From: Brevundimonas sp. NIBR11
GTDB lineage: Bacteria; Pseudomonadota; Alphaproteobacteria; Caulobacterales; Caulobacteraceae
Direction: 5' to 3'
Assembly: GCF_027912535.1 (NCBI RefSeq)
Contig: NZ_CP115465.1
Location: 910,001-974,000, forward strand
Length of the DNA: 64,000 nucleotides
Every line of letters starts with the position of its first letter. Position 1 is the first letter of the stretch. Both the position numbers and the translations under genes were made by a program. This document shows positions 44,779 through 53,427 of this stretch, piece by piece. The notes below the pieces were generated by a model that was not told where the DNA came from, searched no databases, and saw only the letters and a list, made by a program, of their open reading frames with translations.

Positions 44779-45129
44779 TCAGAGGCGTGGAGGGCGTTCG
44801 GGTCCGGCGGGCCGGGCCAGAGGCGGGGCCGCCTCATGCATCCAGAGCTCGGCCGTGCGCGTGGCAAGGCGGGTGGGAGACGGCGCGAACACGTCCGGCG
44901 CGGTCGCCGCATGCTGGGCGTGGCAGCATCCGTTGGCGCAGGCCGGGCCGCAGTCGGGGCAGGGCGCGCCGTTGTCGGGGGCGACCTCGAAGGCGGTGCG
45001 CGTCGAGGCGGCACAGTCGGTATCGATGCAGATTTCGACCGCGAAGGCGGGCGCGGCGAAGGCCAGGCTCAGCAGCAGGGCGCCGGCCAGGCTCATGCGG
45101 GCGATCATCTTGCGCAGGAGGCGAAGCAT
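44779..45129 (-). CDS. Secreted Cys-rich protein of the metal efflux locus
   Basis: 116 residues from the ATG at 45129 (AAGG site upstream; a longer start at 45165 overlaps a hairpin). A hydrophobic leader (MIARMSLAGALLLSLAFAAPAF) suggests export. The mature part has a cysteine cluster (CPDCGPACANGCCHAQH) able to bind metal. A family is not recognised; it may be a periplasmic metal sensor or buffer. It lies first in a likely operon with the czcB- and czcA-like genes. Confidence 0.65.
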   Translation of the reverse strand: MLRLLRKMIARMSLAGALLLSLAFAAPAFAVEICIDTDCAASTRTAFEVAPDNGAPCPDCGPACANGCCHAQHAATAPDVFAPSPTRLATRTAELWMHEAAPPLARPAGPERPPRL

Positions 45130-45168
45130 CGCCGTCGCCTTATCACGGTTCGCACAAACCGCCATGAG

Positions 45169-45197
45169 GCGCGGCGAAGGGCGACCCTTCGCCGCGC
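45169..45197. terminator. Strong hairpin after the SDR gene
   Basis: Perfect 13-base arms GCGCGGCGAAGGG (45169-45181) and CCCTTCGCCGCGC (45185-45197) around CGA. It lies just past the SDR stop codon (45205). There is no T-run, so a factor-dependent terminator or attenuator is likelier. Confidence 0.55.
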
Positions 45198-45204
45198 ATG
45201 CCGG

Positions 45205-46086
45205 TCAGGCCCAGGCGCCGGTGGCGATCTCGGGGCGGAAGTCGAAGTCCCCGTCGGTCGACAGGGTCAGGTCCTTCCAGGCGTCGAGCTCGGCCTGCAG
45301 GCTGTCGATCTTCGACTGGACGATCTTGAAGCCGTCCGACCCGGCGGCCCAGCGGACGGGCTGCTGCGGCGCGTTGGTCAGGGCGACAAGGGCGAGGCCG
45401 AGCTTGGCCGGATCGCCCGCCTGATTGCGGCTGCGGCCGTCGTAGAAGGTCTTCAGCGCTTCGGCGGCCTCGGCATAGTCGGCGATGGGCTGCGACCCAT
45501 GCTTGACCGAGGTCGGCTCCAGGAAGTCGGTGCGGAAGAAGCCGGGCTCGACGATGGTCACCTGGATGCCGAAGCGGGCGACCTCCTGGGCGAGGCTCTC
45601 CGAGAAGCCCTCGACCGCGAATTTGGAGGCGCAGTACAGGGTCCCGCTCTCGCCGCCGGCGATGCCGCCGATGGACGAGACGTTGAAGATTCGGCCCGAG
45701 CGGTTGGCCCGCATCGACGGCAGGACGGCGCGGGTCACGGCCATGAGGCCGAAGACATTGGTGTCGTACTGGGCCTGAACGTCGGCGGCGGTGGATTCCT
45801 CGAACAGGCTGAGGTTGCCGTAGCCGGCGTTGTTCACCAGCACATCGATGCGGCCGAAGCGTTCAAGGGCCACGTCGACGGCGGGCTGGGCCGCGGTCAG
45901 GTCGGAGACGTCGAGCGTCAGGGACAGGACGCGGTCGCTGTCTTCGCCGAAGACCTTGACCAGGGCGTCGCGGTTGCGGCCGGCGACGACGATGCGGTCG
46001 CCGGCGTTCAGGGCGGCCTGTGCGATGGCCGTGCCGAGGCCGCGAGCGGCGCCGGTGATGAACCAGGTGCGGGGAGTGGTGGTCAT
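45205..46086 (-). CDS. SDR-family oxidoreductase
   Basis: 293 residues from the ATG at 46086 with a strong GAGGAG site. Classical short-chain dehydrogenase: the nucleotide motif TGAARGLG (11-18), NNAG (85-88), and catalytic Ser138, Tyr151 and Lys155 (YCASK). It reduces or oxidises an unknown substrate with NAD(P)H. The divergent AraC regulator next to it is the likely controller. Confidence 0.93.
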   Translation of the reverse strand: MTTTPRTWFITGAARGLGTAIAQAALNAGDRIVVAGRNRDALVKVFGEDSDRVLSLTLDVSDLTAAQPAVDVALERFGRIDVLVNNAGYGNLSLFEESTAADVQAQYDTNVFGLMAVTRAVLPSMRANRSGRIFNVSSIGGIAGGESGTLYCASKFAVEGFSESLAQEVARFGIQVTIVEPGFFRTDFLEPTSVKHGSQPIADYAEAAEALKTFYDGRSRNQAGDPAKLGLALVALTNAPQQPVRWAAGSDGFKIVQSKIDSLQAELDAWKDLTLSTDGDFDFRPEIATGAWA

Positions 46087-46228
46087 GAGATGGCTCCTCT
46101 GGATGAGGACCGCTGTATGCGCCCCGGCCCGATCGGGGCGTAGACGGATGGCGCCAGTCTCTTGCACGATCCTGCCAAGCCGTCGGGTTCCGCTTGCCTG
46201 AGTGCGTTGTGAGGCGTTGAGTATCCCC

Positions 46229-47110
46229 ATGGACCGCTTGCACGAACTCTCCGAGATCATCCGCCGGCACGCGGGCGCGACCGCGATGACGGTGGGCGGG
46301 CCGGACGCCATGCTGATCACCGCCGAGACGGTCACCCCGGCGCAGCAGATTGTCTACGAGCCGATGCTGTGCGTCATCCTGGCCGGGGCCAAGCGGACGA
46401 CGCTGGGCAGCCGGACGTTCGACTATCATGCGGGCGACTATCTGGTGGTCTCGGCCGATCTGCCGGTTTCGGGACAGGTCCTGGAGGCGCCCTATGCGGC
46501 GGTCGGAATCGCTCTGGACCCGGCGGTGATCACCGAACTGATGCAGGAGGCCGGCGATGGCGTCGACGAGGCGGCCGCCCCGGCCCTAGCGGTCAGCCGA
46601 ATGGACGAGGGTCTGCTCGACGCTGTCGGCCGCCTGGTCGCGCTGCTGGACCGACCCGCCGACATCCCGGTGCTGGCGCCGATGATCCGGAGGGAGATCG
46701 TCTGGCGGCTGCTGGTCGGGGAGAACGGCGCCATGGTACGCCAGATCGGGGCCAAGGACGGCCGGCTAGGGCGGGTGCAGCGGGTGATCCGCCAGCTTCG
46801 CGAGCGCTATGCCGAGCCGGTGCGGATCGAGGACCTGGCCGAACTGGCGGGGATGAGCGAGACCTCGCTGCACAGGCATTTCAAGGCGGTGACCTCGATG
46901 AGCCCGCTCCAGTACCAGAAGCAGGTGCGGCTGCAGGAGGCGCGAAATCGGCTGCTGTCGGACGGCCACGACATCGCGGGGGTTGGATTCGCCGTCGGCT
47001 ATGACAGCCCGAGCCAGTTCAGCCGCGAATACAGCCGTCAATTCGGCCAGCCGCCGGGGCGGGACCTGCAGCGGCTGCGGGCCGAGCCCATGGCCGCGGC
47101 CGTGCTCTAG
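46229..47110 (+). CDS. AraC-family transcriptional regulator
   Basis: 293 residues. The N-terminal AraC-type cupin region (about 10-165) matches the AraC_N family (VYEPMLCVILAGAKRTTLG). The C-terminal two-helix-turn-helix domain spans about 190-285 (RIEDLAELAGMSETSLHRHF, then GFAVGYDSPSQFSREYSRQFG). It is divergent from the SDR gene with a 142-base shared promoter region, the usual arrangement for local control. Confidence 0.93.
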   Translation: MDRLHELSEIIRRHAGATAMTVGGPDAMLITAETVTPAQQIVYEPMLCVILAGAKRTTLGSRTFDYHAGDYLVVSADLPVSGQVLEAPYAAVGIALDPAVITELMQEAGDGVDEAAAPALAVSRMDEGLLDAVGRLVALLDRPADIPVLAPMIRREIVWRLLVGENGAMVRQIGAKDGRLGRVQRVIRQLRERYAEPVRIEDLAELAGMSETSLHRHFKAVTSMSPLQYQKQVRLQEARNRLLSDGHDIAGVGFAVGYDSPSQFSREYSRQFGQPPGRDLQRLRAEPMAAAVL

Positions 47111-47176
47111 GGCGATTTCGCCGAAAGCTCAGGAATCGCTCATGCGCGGTTCGGCGGCGCGATCTAGGCTGGTGTC

Positions 47177-48034
47177 ATGATCGCTCCGTCTCGTCTGCCG
47201 CTCGAAGCCTGGGGTCGTCGCGCGCTGGCGGCGGCGGACGCCTGGGCCGCGCCGTCGGCGTGGCGGCGGGCGCTGCTGGAATTCCTGTGGTTCGGGCTGA
47301 AGCAGGCCTACGCCTGCCTGTTCGGCGGAGCGATGCTGGGGCTGATCCTCGCCACCTTCCTGCTGTGGCCCGACGATAGTCCGATCTCGCGATACGACTT
47401 CCTCGTGGTCGGGGCGGTCCTGATCCAGGCGGCCATGCTGTGCCTGAAGCTGGAGACCTGGGCCGAGGCGCGGGTGATCCTGCTGTTCCATATCGCCGGG
47501 ACGATCATGGAGCTGTTCAAGACGGCGCACGGGTCGTGGGTCTATCCGGAGGACAGCGTGCTCAGGATCGGGGCGGTGCCGCTGTTCTCGGGCTTCATGT
47601 ATGCGGCAGTGGGGTCTTACATCGCGCGGGTGCAGCGGATCTTCCACATCCGGGTGCGCGGCTATCCGCCGATCTGGACGACCTGGGCGCTGGCGGCGGC
47701 GATCTACGTCAACTTCTTCGTCCACCACTGGCTGCCGGACATTCGGCTCGGATTGTTCGTGGCTGCGGCCCTGCTGTTCGGGCGAGGGTGGTTTTGGTTC
47801 ACGGCGGACCGGATGCGGCTGAGGATGCCCCTGTTGCTCGGCTATTTCCTGGTCGCGCTGTTCATCTGGTTCGCGGAGAACCTGGGCACCCTGGGTCGCG
47901 CCTGGGCCTATCCGGCGCAGGAGCACCGATGGGAGATGGTGTCGCTGGCCAAGCTGGGCAGCTGGTATCTGCTGATGATCATTTCGGTGGTGATGGTCTC
48001 GATCGTCCATCGCCCGGAGGAGGAGCCGCGATGA
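47177..48034 (+). CDS. DUF817 family membrane protein
   Basis: 285 residues with about seven hydrophobic segments. The family start LLEFLWFGLKQAYACLFGG and the HIAGTIMELFKTAHGSWVYPED stretch, split around residue 110-130, are present. The function is unknown; it is an inner-membrane protein. Its stop overlaps the next start (ATGA), so it is coupled to the methyltransferase gene. Confidence 0.88.
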   Translation: MIAPSRLPLEAWGRRALAAADAWAAPSAWRRALLEFLWFGLKQAYACLFGGAMLGLILATFLLWPDDSPISRYDFLVVGAVLIQAAMLCLKLETWAEARVILLFHIAGTIMELFKTAHGSWVYPEDSVLRIGAVPLFSGFMYAAVGSYIARVQRIFHIRVRGYPPIWTTWALAAAIYVNFFVHHWLPDIRLGLFVAAALLFGRGWFWFTADRMRLRMPLLLGYFLVALFIWFAENLGTLGRAWAYPAQEHRWEMVSLAKLGSWYLLMIISVVMVSIVHRPEEEPR

Positions 48035-48744
48035 GCGACGGATGGACGGAATCGGCAGACGCCTGGGTCGCATCGCAGGGCGAGGAGGGCGACTTCGGTC
48101 GGCGCTGGGTGATGGATGCGCCGATGCTGCAGCGGGTGCGGCTGAGACCCTACAGGCGCGCTCTCGACGTCGGATGTGGCGAAGGACGGTTCTGTCGCAT
48201 GCTGAGGGCCGAGGGGATCGAGGCGGTCGGGATCGACTCGACCGAGGCCCTGGTCGACCACGCGCGACGGCTCGATCCCAGCGGCGATTATCGCCCCGAG
48301 GCGGCTGAGGCGCTGGGGTTCGAGGATGGTTCGTTCGATCTGGTGGTCAGCTATCTGTCGCTGATCGACATTCCCGACGTCAGGTCCGCGATCGCCGAGA
48401 TGGCGCGGGTGCTGGCTCCGGGCGGGCGGCTGCTGATCGCCAATCTCGCGAGCTACAACTCCGCCGGCGACGCCAACGACCTGGGCTGGACGACCCTTCC
48501 GGACGGACGGCGGGCGCATGCGATGGACCACTATCTGGAGGAGAAGGCCAACTGGATCGCGTGGAAGGGCATCCGCATCCGGAACTGGCACAGGCCGCTG
48601 TCGACCTACATGACCCTGCTGCTGGATCAGGGGCTCATGCTGACGCATTTCGACGAGCCGCGCGCCCATGGCGGCGACCCGGCGCGTCAGGCCCACTACG
48701 ACCGCGCGCCATGGTTCATGCTTATGGAGTGGGCGAAGCCCTAG
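48031..48744 (+). CDS. Class I SAM-dependent methyltransferase
   Basis: 237 residues. The SAM-binding loop is DVGCGEGRF (about residues 46-54), followed by GIDSTE, with LVVSYLSLIDI as the later core strand. The substrate is unknown. It overlaps the preceding DUF817 gene by four bases and the next gene, on the other strand, by four bases at the tail. Confidence 0.9.
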   Translation: MSDGWTESADAWVASQGEEGDFGRRWVMDAPMLQRVRLRPYRRALDVGCGEGRFCRMLRAEGIEAVGIDSTEALVDHARRLDPSGDYRPEAAEALGFEDGSFDLVVSYLSLIDIPDVRSAIAEMARVLAPGGRLLIANLASYNSAGDANDLGWTTLPDGRRAHAMDHYLEEKANWIAWKGIRIRNWHRPLSTYMTLLLDQGLMLTHFDEPRAHGGDPARQAHYDRAPWFMLMEWAKP

Positions 48745-49349
48745 GGAAGGGTGCTGGTCAAGGCGGCGACATCCGGCCGGTCGCGCTCCAGCAGCGGCTC
48801 GGCCGGCGTGCCCAGGTGGATGAAGCCGGCGACCTTCTCGCCCTCCGTCACGCCGAACAGGGGCAGGGCGTCGACGTCGTAGCTGTACCAGTCGGTGATC
48901 CAGCTGGAGGCGAAACCGAAGGCCGAGGCCGCGTGCTCCAGGTTCATGCAGACGGCGCCGGCCGACAGCTCCTGTTCCCACACAGGCTTGGCGCCCGGGG
49001 CGGCGGTCGAGACGACGAGGACGCAGACGGGCGAGGCGACGAGCTTGGCCAGCACGGCCTGGGCCTTGCTGGGCAGGCCCTTTTGTACGGCCATGGTCCG
49101 CAGACGGTCGGCGATCTCTGCACGGCTCTGCGGACCCATGACGACGAACCGCCAGGGGGTCATCTTGCCGTGATCCGGCGAGCGGGCGGCGAGCGTGAGA
49201 ATTTCGGCCATCTGGGCCGCGTCGGGCCCGGGCGCCGTCAGGCCCTGGGCCGGAGCGGAACGGCGCACAGCCAGCCGGTTCACAAGTTCGGCGGACGGAA
49301 CGGGCGAGGGCAGAGGGGCGCCGAGGTCGACGGGCGGGGGCAGGGTCAT
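48741..49349 (-). CDS. Nitroreductase-family FMN enzyme
   Basis: 202 residues. It has the conserved RRSAPAQGL region near residue 30, AARSPDHGKMTPWRF and GAVCMNLEHAASAFG. Length and pattern fit the YdjA subgroup. The substrate is unknown. It is convergent with the methyltransferase and divergent from the NUDIX gene 36 bases away. Confidence 0.9.
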   Translation of the reverse strand: MTLPPPVDLGAPLPSPVPSAELVNRLAVRRSAPAQGLTAPGPDAAQMAEILTLAARSPDHGKMTPWRFVVMGPQSRAEIADRLRTMAVQKGLPSKAQAVLAKLVASPVCVLVVSTAAPGAKPVWEQELSAGAVCMNLEHAASAFGFASSWITDWYSYDVDALPLFGVTEGEKVAGFIHLGTPAEPLLERDRPDVAALTSTLP

Positions 49350-49385
49350 ACGCCGTAGCTAGGCGTTCGACCTCTGCGGCGCCAT

Positions 49386-50045
49386 ATGCGGCGGATGATG
49401 GACTCCCGCGACGACTTCGACGCCAACCGCCCCGTGCCCGTCTGGGACCAGAACCCGCCCGCGCGGCCGACCTGGAAGAGCGACGGCGAGACCACGGTGT
49501 TCGAGAACCCGTGGATGCGGGTCACCTCTCACCCGGCCACGGCTCCGACCGGCGCGCCGGCGACCTATGTCGTCATGCGACCCCAGAATCTGGCGGCGGG
49601 GGTGCTGCCGATCCATGCCGACGGGACGGTGACCCTGGTCGGCCAGGCGCGGTTCCCGCTGGCCAACTATTCCTGGGAGATGCCTGAAGGCGGGGCGCCC
49701 TACGACGAGGACCCGCTGGAGGGGGCCAAGCGCGAACTGGCCGAGGAAGCGGGGCTGGCGGCCGGAACCTGGCGTGAGGTGCTGCGGATGGAGCTGTCCA
49801 ACTCGGTGACCGACGAACGATGCATCTGCTGGCTGGCCTGGGACCTCGCGGAGGTGGATAAGGCGCCGGATCCGACCGAGGTGATCGCCCTGGCGCGCGT
49901 GCCCTTCATGACCCTCATGCGCGAGATCGACCGGGGCGCGGTTCGCGATTCCCTGACCGTGGCGACGGCCCTGCGCGCCTACCATATGGCGAAGGAGGCC
50001 CTGATCCCCGGCTGGCTGGCGCACGCCATGCTGACGCGGGTATGA
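49386..50045 (+). CDS. NUDIX hydrolase (ADP-ribose pyrophosphatase-like)
   Basis: 219 residues. The NUDIX box runs from EGGAPYDEDPLEG to AKRELAEEAGL, with the core around residues 100-125. The sequence before it, LVGQARFPLANYSWEMPEGG, fits ADP-ribose or sugar-nucleotide diphosphatases. Starts at 49386, 49395 and 49398 are all possible; none has a good ribosome-binding site. Confidence 0.88.
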   Translation: MRRMMDSRDDFDANRPVPVWDQNPPARPTWKSDGETTVFENPWMRVTSHPATAPTGAPATYVVMRPQNLAAGVLPIHADGTVTLVGQARFPLANYSWEMPEGGAPYDEDPLEGAKRELAEEAGLAAGTWREVLRMELSNSVTDERCICWLAWDLAEVDKAPDPTEVIALARVPFMTLMREIDRGAVRDSLTVATALRAYHMAKEALIPGWLAHAMLTRV

Positions 50046-50064
50046 TGGGCGAATGGAGCCGGTG

Positions 50065-50886
50065 ATGCACAAGCTTGAAGTCGTCGCGTCGCAGGACACG
50101 GTGTGGACGCAGCTGCGCGCCTCCGCCGAGGAAGCCGCGCGCGAGGAACCGCATCTGGCCTCGCTGGTGAACGCGGTGATCCTGTCGCACCACGACCTGT
50201 CGGCGGCCCTGAGTTTCCAGATCGCGAGGAAGCTGGGCGACGAAGAACTGCGCGCGATGACGGTGCGCGAGGTCTGCCTCTCGGCCTTCCACGCGGACCC
50301 CACCATCGTGGCGGCGGCGGAAGCGGACCTTCAGGCCGTGGCCGAGCGGGATCCGGCGATCAAGACGCTGTTGCAGCCGTTTCTCTACTTCAAGGGCTTC
50401 CAGGCGCTGCAGGCGTCGCGGGTGGCCCACTGGCTGTGGACCCAGGGGCGCGAGACCCTGGCCTTCCATTTCCAGAGCCGGATTTCCGAGTTGTTCCAGA
50501 TCGACATCCACCCGGGCGCGCGAATGGGTTCCGGCCTGTTCCTGGACCACGGAACAGGGATCGTTATCGGAGAGACGGCGGTGGTCGGGGACGAGGTCTC
50601 CATGTTGCACGGCGTGACCCTGGGCGGGACGGGCGCCGAGCGCGGCGACCGCCATCCGAAGATCGGCAAGGGCGTGCTACTGGGCGCCGGGGCGAAGGTC
50701 CTGGGGAACATCGTCGTCGGCGACTACGCCAAGGTGGCCTCGGGGTCGGTGGTGCTGAAGCCGGTGCCGCCGGGCTGCACGGTGGCGGGCGTGCCGGCGC
50801 GGCTCGTCAACTGTCCGACGGACGCGACGCCGGCCCGGACGATGGACCATACCCTGGCCGACATCGTGTACGACTTCGTGATCTGA
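50065..50886 (+). CDS. cysE: Serine O-acetyltransferase
   Basis: 273 residues from the ATG at 50065, chosen because GGAG lies six bases upstream; an ATG at 50053 has no such site. CysE architecture: a helical N-terminal domain, then left-handed beta-helix hexapeptides (HPGARMGSGLFLDHGTGIVI, VSMLHGVTLGGTG, GAGAKVLGNI). It makes O-acetylserine for cysteine synthesis. The pathway continues with cysteine synthase, which is not in the window, though a CBS gene is. Confidence 0.95.
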   Translation: MHKLEVVASQDTVWTQLRASAEEAAREEPHLASLVNAVILSHHDLSAALSFQIARKLGDEELRAMTVREVCLSAFHADPTIVAAAEADLQAVAERDPAIKTLLQPFLYFKGFQALQASRVAHWLWTQGRETLAFHFQSRISELFQIDIHPGARMGSGLFLDHGTGIVIGETAVVGDEVSMLHGVTLGGTGAERGDRHPKIGKGVLLGAGAKVLGNIVVGDYAKVASGSVVLKPVPPGCTVAGVPARLVNCPTDATPARTMDHTLADIVYDFVI

Positions 50887-50957
50887 CGCGTCGGGCTTCC
50901 CTTGGGGGAGCCGCTTCTCTAGGGTCCGCGCCTTCATTCCCGACCACCGAGGCCCCC

Positions 50958-51170
50958 GTGACCAACGAAGACATGAAGCGCATCGAGACGCACCTGAAGC
51001 GCACCTTCAACACCGGCGGCATCATCGTGAAGGCCCGGGCCAAGGTGAACGACTCGGCCGAGGTCTATGTCGGCGACGAGTTCATCGGCGTCGTCTTCGA
51101 GGACGAGGACGAGGACGGCAGCTTCATGTTCGAGATGGCGATCCTGGCCGAAGACCTGCCCGCCGACTGA
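50958..51170 (+). CDS. DUF3126 family protein
   Basis: 70 residues from a GTG (50958), matching the family start (TNEDMKRIETHLKRTFN). It has the conserved SAEVYVGDEFIGVVFEDED and ends MAILAEDL. Small, acidic and soluble, of unknown function, known mainly from alphaproteobacteria. It follows cysE by 71 bases, and a strong terminator follows. Confidence 0.9.
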   Translation: MTNEDMKRIETHLKRTFNTGGIIVKARAKVNDSAEVYVGDEFIGVVFEDEDEDGSFMFEMAILAEDLPAD

Positions 51171-51192
51171 TCCCGCCGGGTTCCAGACACGA

Positions 51193-51224
51193 AAACGCCG
51201 GGCGGTGCGAACCGCCCGGCGTTT
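51193..51224. terminator. Bidirectional terminator
   Basis: Fourteen-base arms AAACGCCGGGCGGT (51193-51206) and ACCGCCCGGCGTTT (51211-51224) around GCGA. It lies between the ends of the convergent DUF3126 and Lys/Ala/Pro-rich genes. Confidence 0.85.
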
Positions 51225-51244
51225 GTCGTTTCAAGCCGCTGTTT

Positions 51245-51868
51245 TCAGCGCTTGCCGAAGATCGCGTCGGCCAGCTTGTCGAAGAAGCCCTTCTTCGGCG
51301 CCGGAGCGGCGGACTTCGGGGCCGGGGCAGGCGCTGCGGCGGCCGGAGCCGCAGTAACAGCGGGCTTCGGAGCCGGAGCCGGGGCGGCGGTCACGGCCGG
51401 CTTCGGCGCGGGCGTGGCGGCGGGCTTGGCGGCCGGAGCAGGGGCGACAGCGGGCTTGGCGGCCGGAGCGGCCTTCGCGGCCGGTTTGGCGGCGGCTTTC
51501 GGGGCCGCCTTGGCGGCGGGCTTCGCCGCAGGCTTGGCAACGGCCTTCGAAGCGGCTTTGGCGGCGGGCTGGGCGGCGGCCTTGGTTGGGGCCTTGGCGG
51601 CGGCCTTCGGAGCGCCGGCCTTGACCGTGGTCTTCGGAGCGGCGGCCTTGGCGGCTGGAGCCTTCGCAGCCGCCGGCTTGGCGGCGGGCGTCGCGGCAGC
51701 CTTCGGAGCCGACTTCGCCGCCGGTGCGGCCTTCACGTCAGCGGGCTTGGCAGCGGTCGGCTTCGCGGCTGCAGCGGGCTTCGCCGTTTTCGCAGTCGAC
51801 TTCGCGGCTGGTTTAGGCTTGGAAGCGGCGGGCGCCTTGGGCGACGCAGTAGACGGTGACTTGGCCAT
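51245..51868 (-). CDS. Lys/Ala/Pro-rich histone H1-like protein
   Basis: 207 residues from the ATG at 51868. Most of the chain is Lys, Ala and Pro in imperfect repeats such as [11 protein letters not shown] and [10 protein letters not shown]. The C-terminus is different: [15 protein letters not shown], a short amphipathic helix. Low-complexity H1-like proteins (HctB/AlgP type) bind DNA or RNA nonspecifically; that role is inferred. It is divergent from prmA. Repeat number may vary between strains. Confidence 0.75.
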   Translation of the reverse strand: MAKSPSTASPKAPAASKPKPAAKSTAKTAKPAAAAKPTAAKPADVKAAPAAKSAPKAAATPAAKPAAAKAPAAKAAAPKTTVKAGAPKAAAKAPTKAAAQPAAKAASKAVAKPAAKPAAKAAPKAAAKPAAKAAPAAKPAVAPAPAAKPAATPAPKPAVTAAPAPAPKPAVTAAPAAAAPAPAPKSAAPAPKKGFFDKLADAIFGKR

Positions 51869-51969
51869 GTATTCCCCGACCCCTCGGTTGGAACGATCGC
51901 GTCCGTTGCGGGAGAGCAAAGGCGCAAACTCAACAGTATCGATTCGCAATGATACCGGCGTTTGAACAA

Positions 51970-52839
51970 ATGTCCCATAATCCCGTACAGATAATCGCTC
52001 ACGGCTCCAGAGCCGCCGCCGAAGCCGCAGCCGCCGACATCGATTCCGACGTCCTGCTGGAAGGCGCGACCTATTCCATACTGGAGGAAGACGAGGATCG
52101 CGGCATCTGGCGTATCGACGCCTTCCCGACGTCGCAGGAAGAGGTCGACATCCTGACCGCGCGCCTCGCCCAGCATCCGGATGTGACCGTAAAGATAGAG
52201 ACCCTGGCCGACGCCGACTGGCTGGCCATGTCGCTTTCTGGCCTGCCGCCCGTGGAGGCGGGGCGGTTCTTCGTCTATGGCGCTCATGACCAGGGTCGGG
52301 TGCCGCCGAACCGGGTGAACCTCAAGATCGACGCCGGGGCCGCCTTCGGCACCGGCCACCACGGCACGACGGTGGGCTGCCTGATCGCCTATGACGATCT
52401 GTTGAAGCGCGAGCGGTTCGATCGGGTGCTGGACGTCGGCTGCGGCACGGGCGTGCTGGCCATCGCGGCGGCGCGGACCGGATCGACCGTGGCCATCGGC
52501 ACCGACATCGACGAACCCTCGGTCCGGATCGCCAACGAGAACGCCAAGCTCAATCAGGCCAATGCGCGCTTCGTCCACGCCTCGGGCCTGAATGACATGA
52601 AGGTGCGGGCTGCCGCGCCTTACGACCTCGTGTTCGCCAACATCCTGGCCCCGCCGCTGGTCGCCCTGTCGCAGGACATCAAGATGTCGCTCCGGATCGG
52701 CGGGGTGGCGATCCTGTCGGGCCTGTTGCGGACGCAGGAGCGCCGCGTGTCGGCGGCCTATCTGTCACGCGGCTTCAAACTGGAGCGGCGCATCCACCGC
52801 GACGCGTGGAGCGCGCTGGTGCTGAGGCGAGTGGCGTAA
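51970..52839 (+). CDS. prmA: Ribosomal protein L11 methyltransferase
   Basis: 289 residues from the ATG at 51970 (an ATG at 51949 is also possible; neither has a good ribosome-binding site). The SAM loop [13 protein letters not shown] starts near residue 155. The catalytic FANILAPPL follows, with Pro where many relatives have Asn (NPL). It trimethylates L11, though loss is usually tolerated. Confidence 0.93.
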   Translation: MSHNPVQIIAHGSRAAAEAAAADIDSDVLLEGATYSILEEDEDRGIWRIDAFPTSQEEVDILTARLAQHPDVTVKIETLADADWLAMSLSGLPPVEAGRFFVYGAHDQGRVPPNRVNLKIDAGAAFGTGHHGTTVGCLIAYDDLLKRERFDRVLDVGCGTGVLAIAAARTGSTVAIGTDIDEPSVRIANENAKLNQANARFVHASGLNDMKVRAAAPYDLVFANILAPPLVALSQDIKMSLRIGGVAILSGLLRTQERRVSAAYLSRGFKLERRIHRDAWSALVLRRVA

Positions 52840-52891
52840 GCGGAACCGTCCGCAAGCGGCGCCGTTTTGCTGGCTCAATGGAGGGTAAGCC

Positions 52892-53374
52892 GTGAGCCAG
52901 TACGATCCGAACATCGACCCGAACGCGACCATCGAGCGCGTGGTCGTGACCGAGCCTGTCTATACCGAGACGGTGGTCGTCCGCCGCGAATCCAGCACCG
53001 GCTGGTGGATCGCGGGCGGCCTGGCCGCTGCGGTCCTGATCGCTGTGCTGTGGATCCTGTCGTCGCGAGGGCGGGACGACGAGACCGAACTTGCGCTCGC
53101 GCAGGCTCAGGCGGATGCGGCCGCAGCGCAGGCGCGCGCCGATCAGGCCGTGGTCCAGAGTCAGATCGCCGGAGCCCAGCAGAGCGTCGATATCGCCCGC
53201 ATGAACGCCGCCCGCGCCCAGGCCGACGCCGCCCGCGCCACCAGCGAAGCCCGCGCCGAGATGGCCCGCGCCGCCACCTCCACACCGGCTCCGGTCGTCA
53301 TCACCGTCCCGGCTGCGCCCGCACAACCCGCCGGCGGCGCGGCGGTGATCACCTCGACCACGCCGCAGAACTAG
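52892..53374 (+). CDS. Single-TM Ala-rich coiled-coil protein of unknown function
   Basis: 160 residues from a GTG at 52892 with a GGAGGG site six bases upstream. An N-terminal region of about 35 residues contains TEPVYTETVVVRR. One TM (about 37-57) is followed by an Ala/Gln/Asp heptad-like coil (about 65-130) and a Pro/Ala tail. It is probably an inner-membrane protein with a periplasmic or cytoplasmic coil. No family is recognised. Confidence 0.7.
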   Translation: MSQYDPNIDPNATIERVVVTEPVYTETVVVRRESSTGWWIAGGLAAAVLIAVLWILSSRGRDDETELALAQAQADAAAAQARADQAVVQSQIAGAQQSVDIARMNAARAQADAARATSEARAEMARAATSTPAPVVITVPAAPAQPAGGAAVITSTTPQN

Positions 53375-53385
53375 ATCCGCGCCTT

Positions 53386-53414
53386 CGCCCCCTCCCAATC
53401 GCCGGGAGGGGGCG
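53386..53414. repeat. GC-rich hairpin before the aminopeptidase gene
   Basis: Arms CGCCCCCTCCC (53386-53396) and GGGAGGGGGCG (53404-53414) around a seven-base loop. No T-run. The arms resemble the words of the repeat element at 18139 and the hairpin after rpoB. Confidence 0.6.
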
Positions 53415-53427
53415 CTATGGCTGCGTC

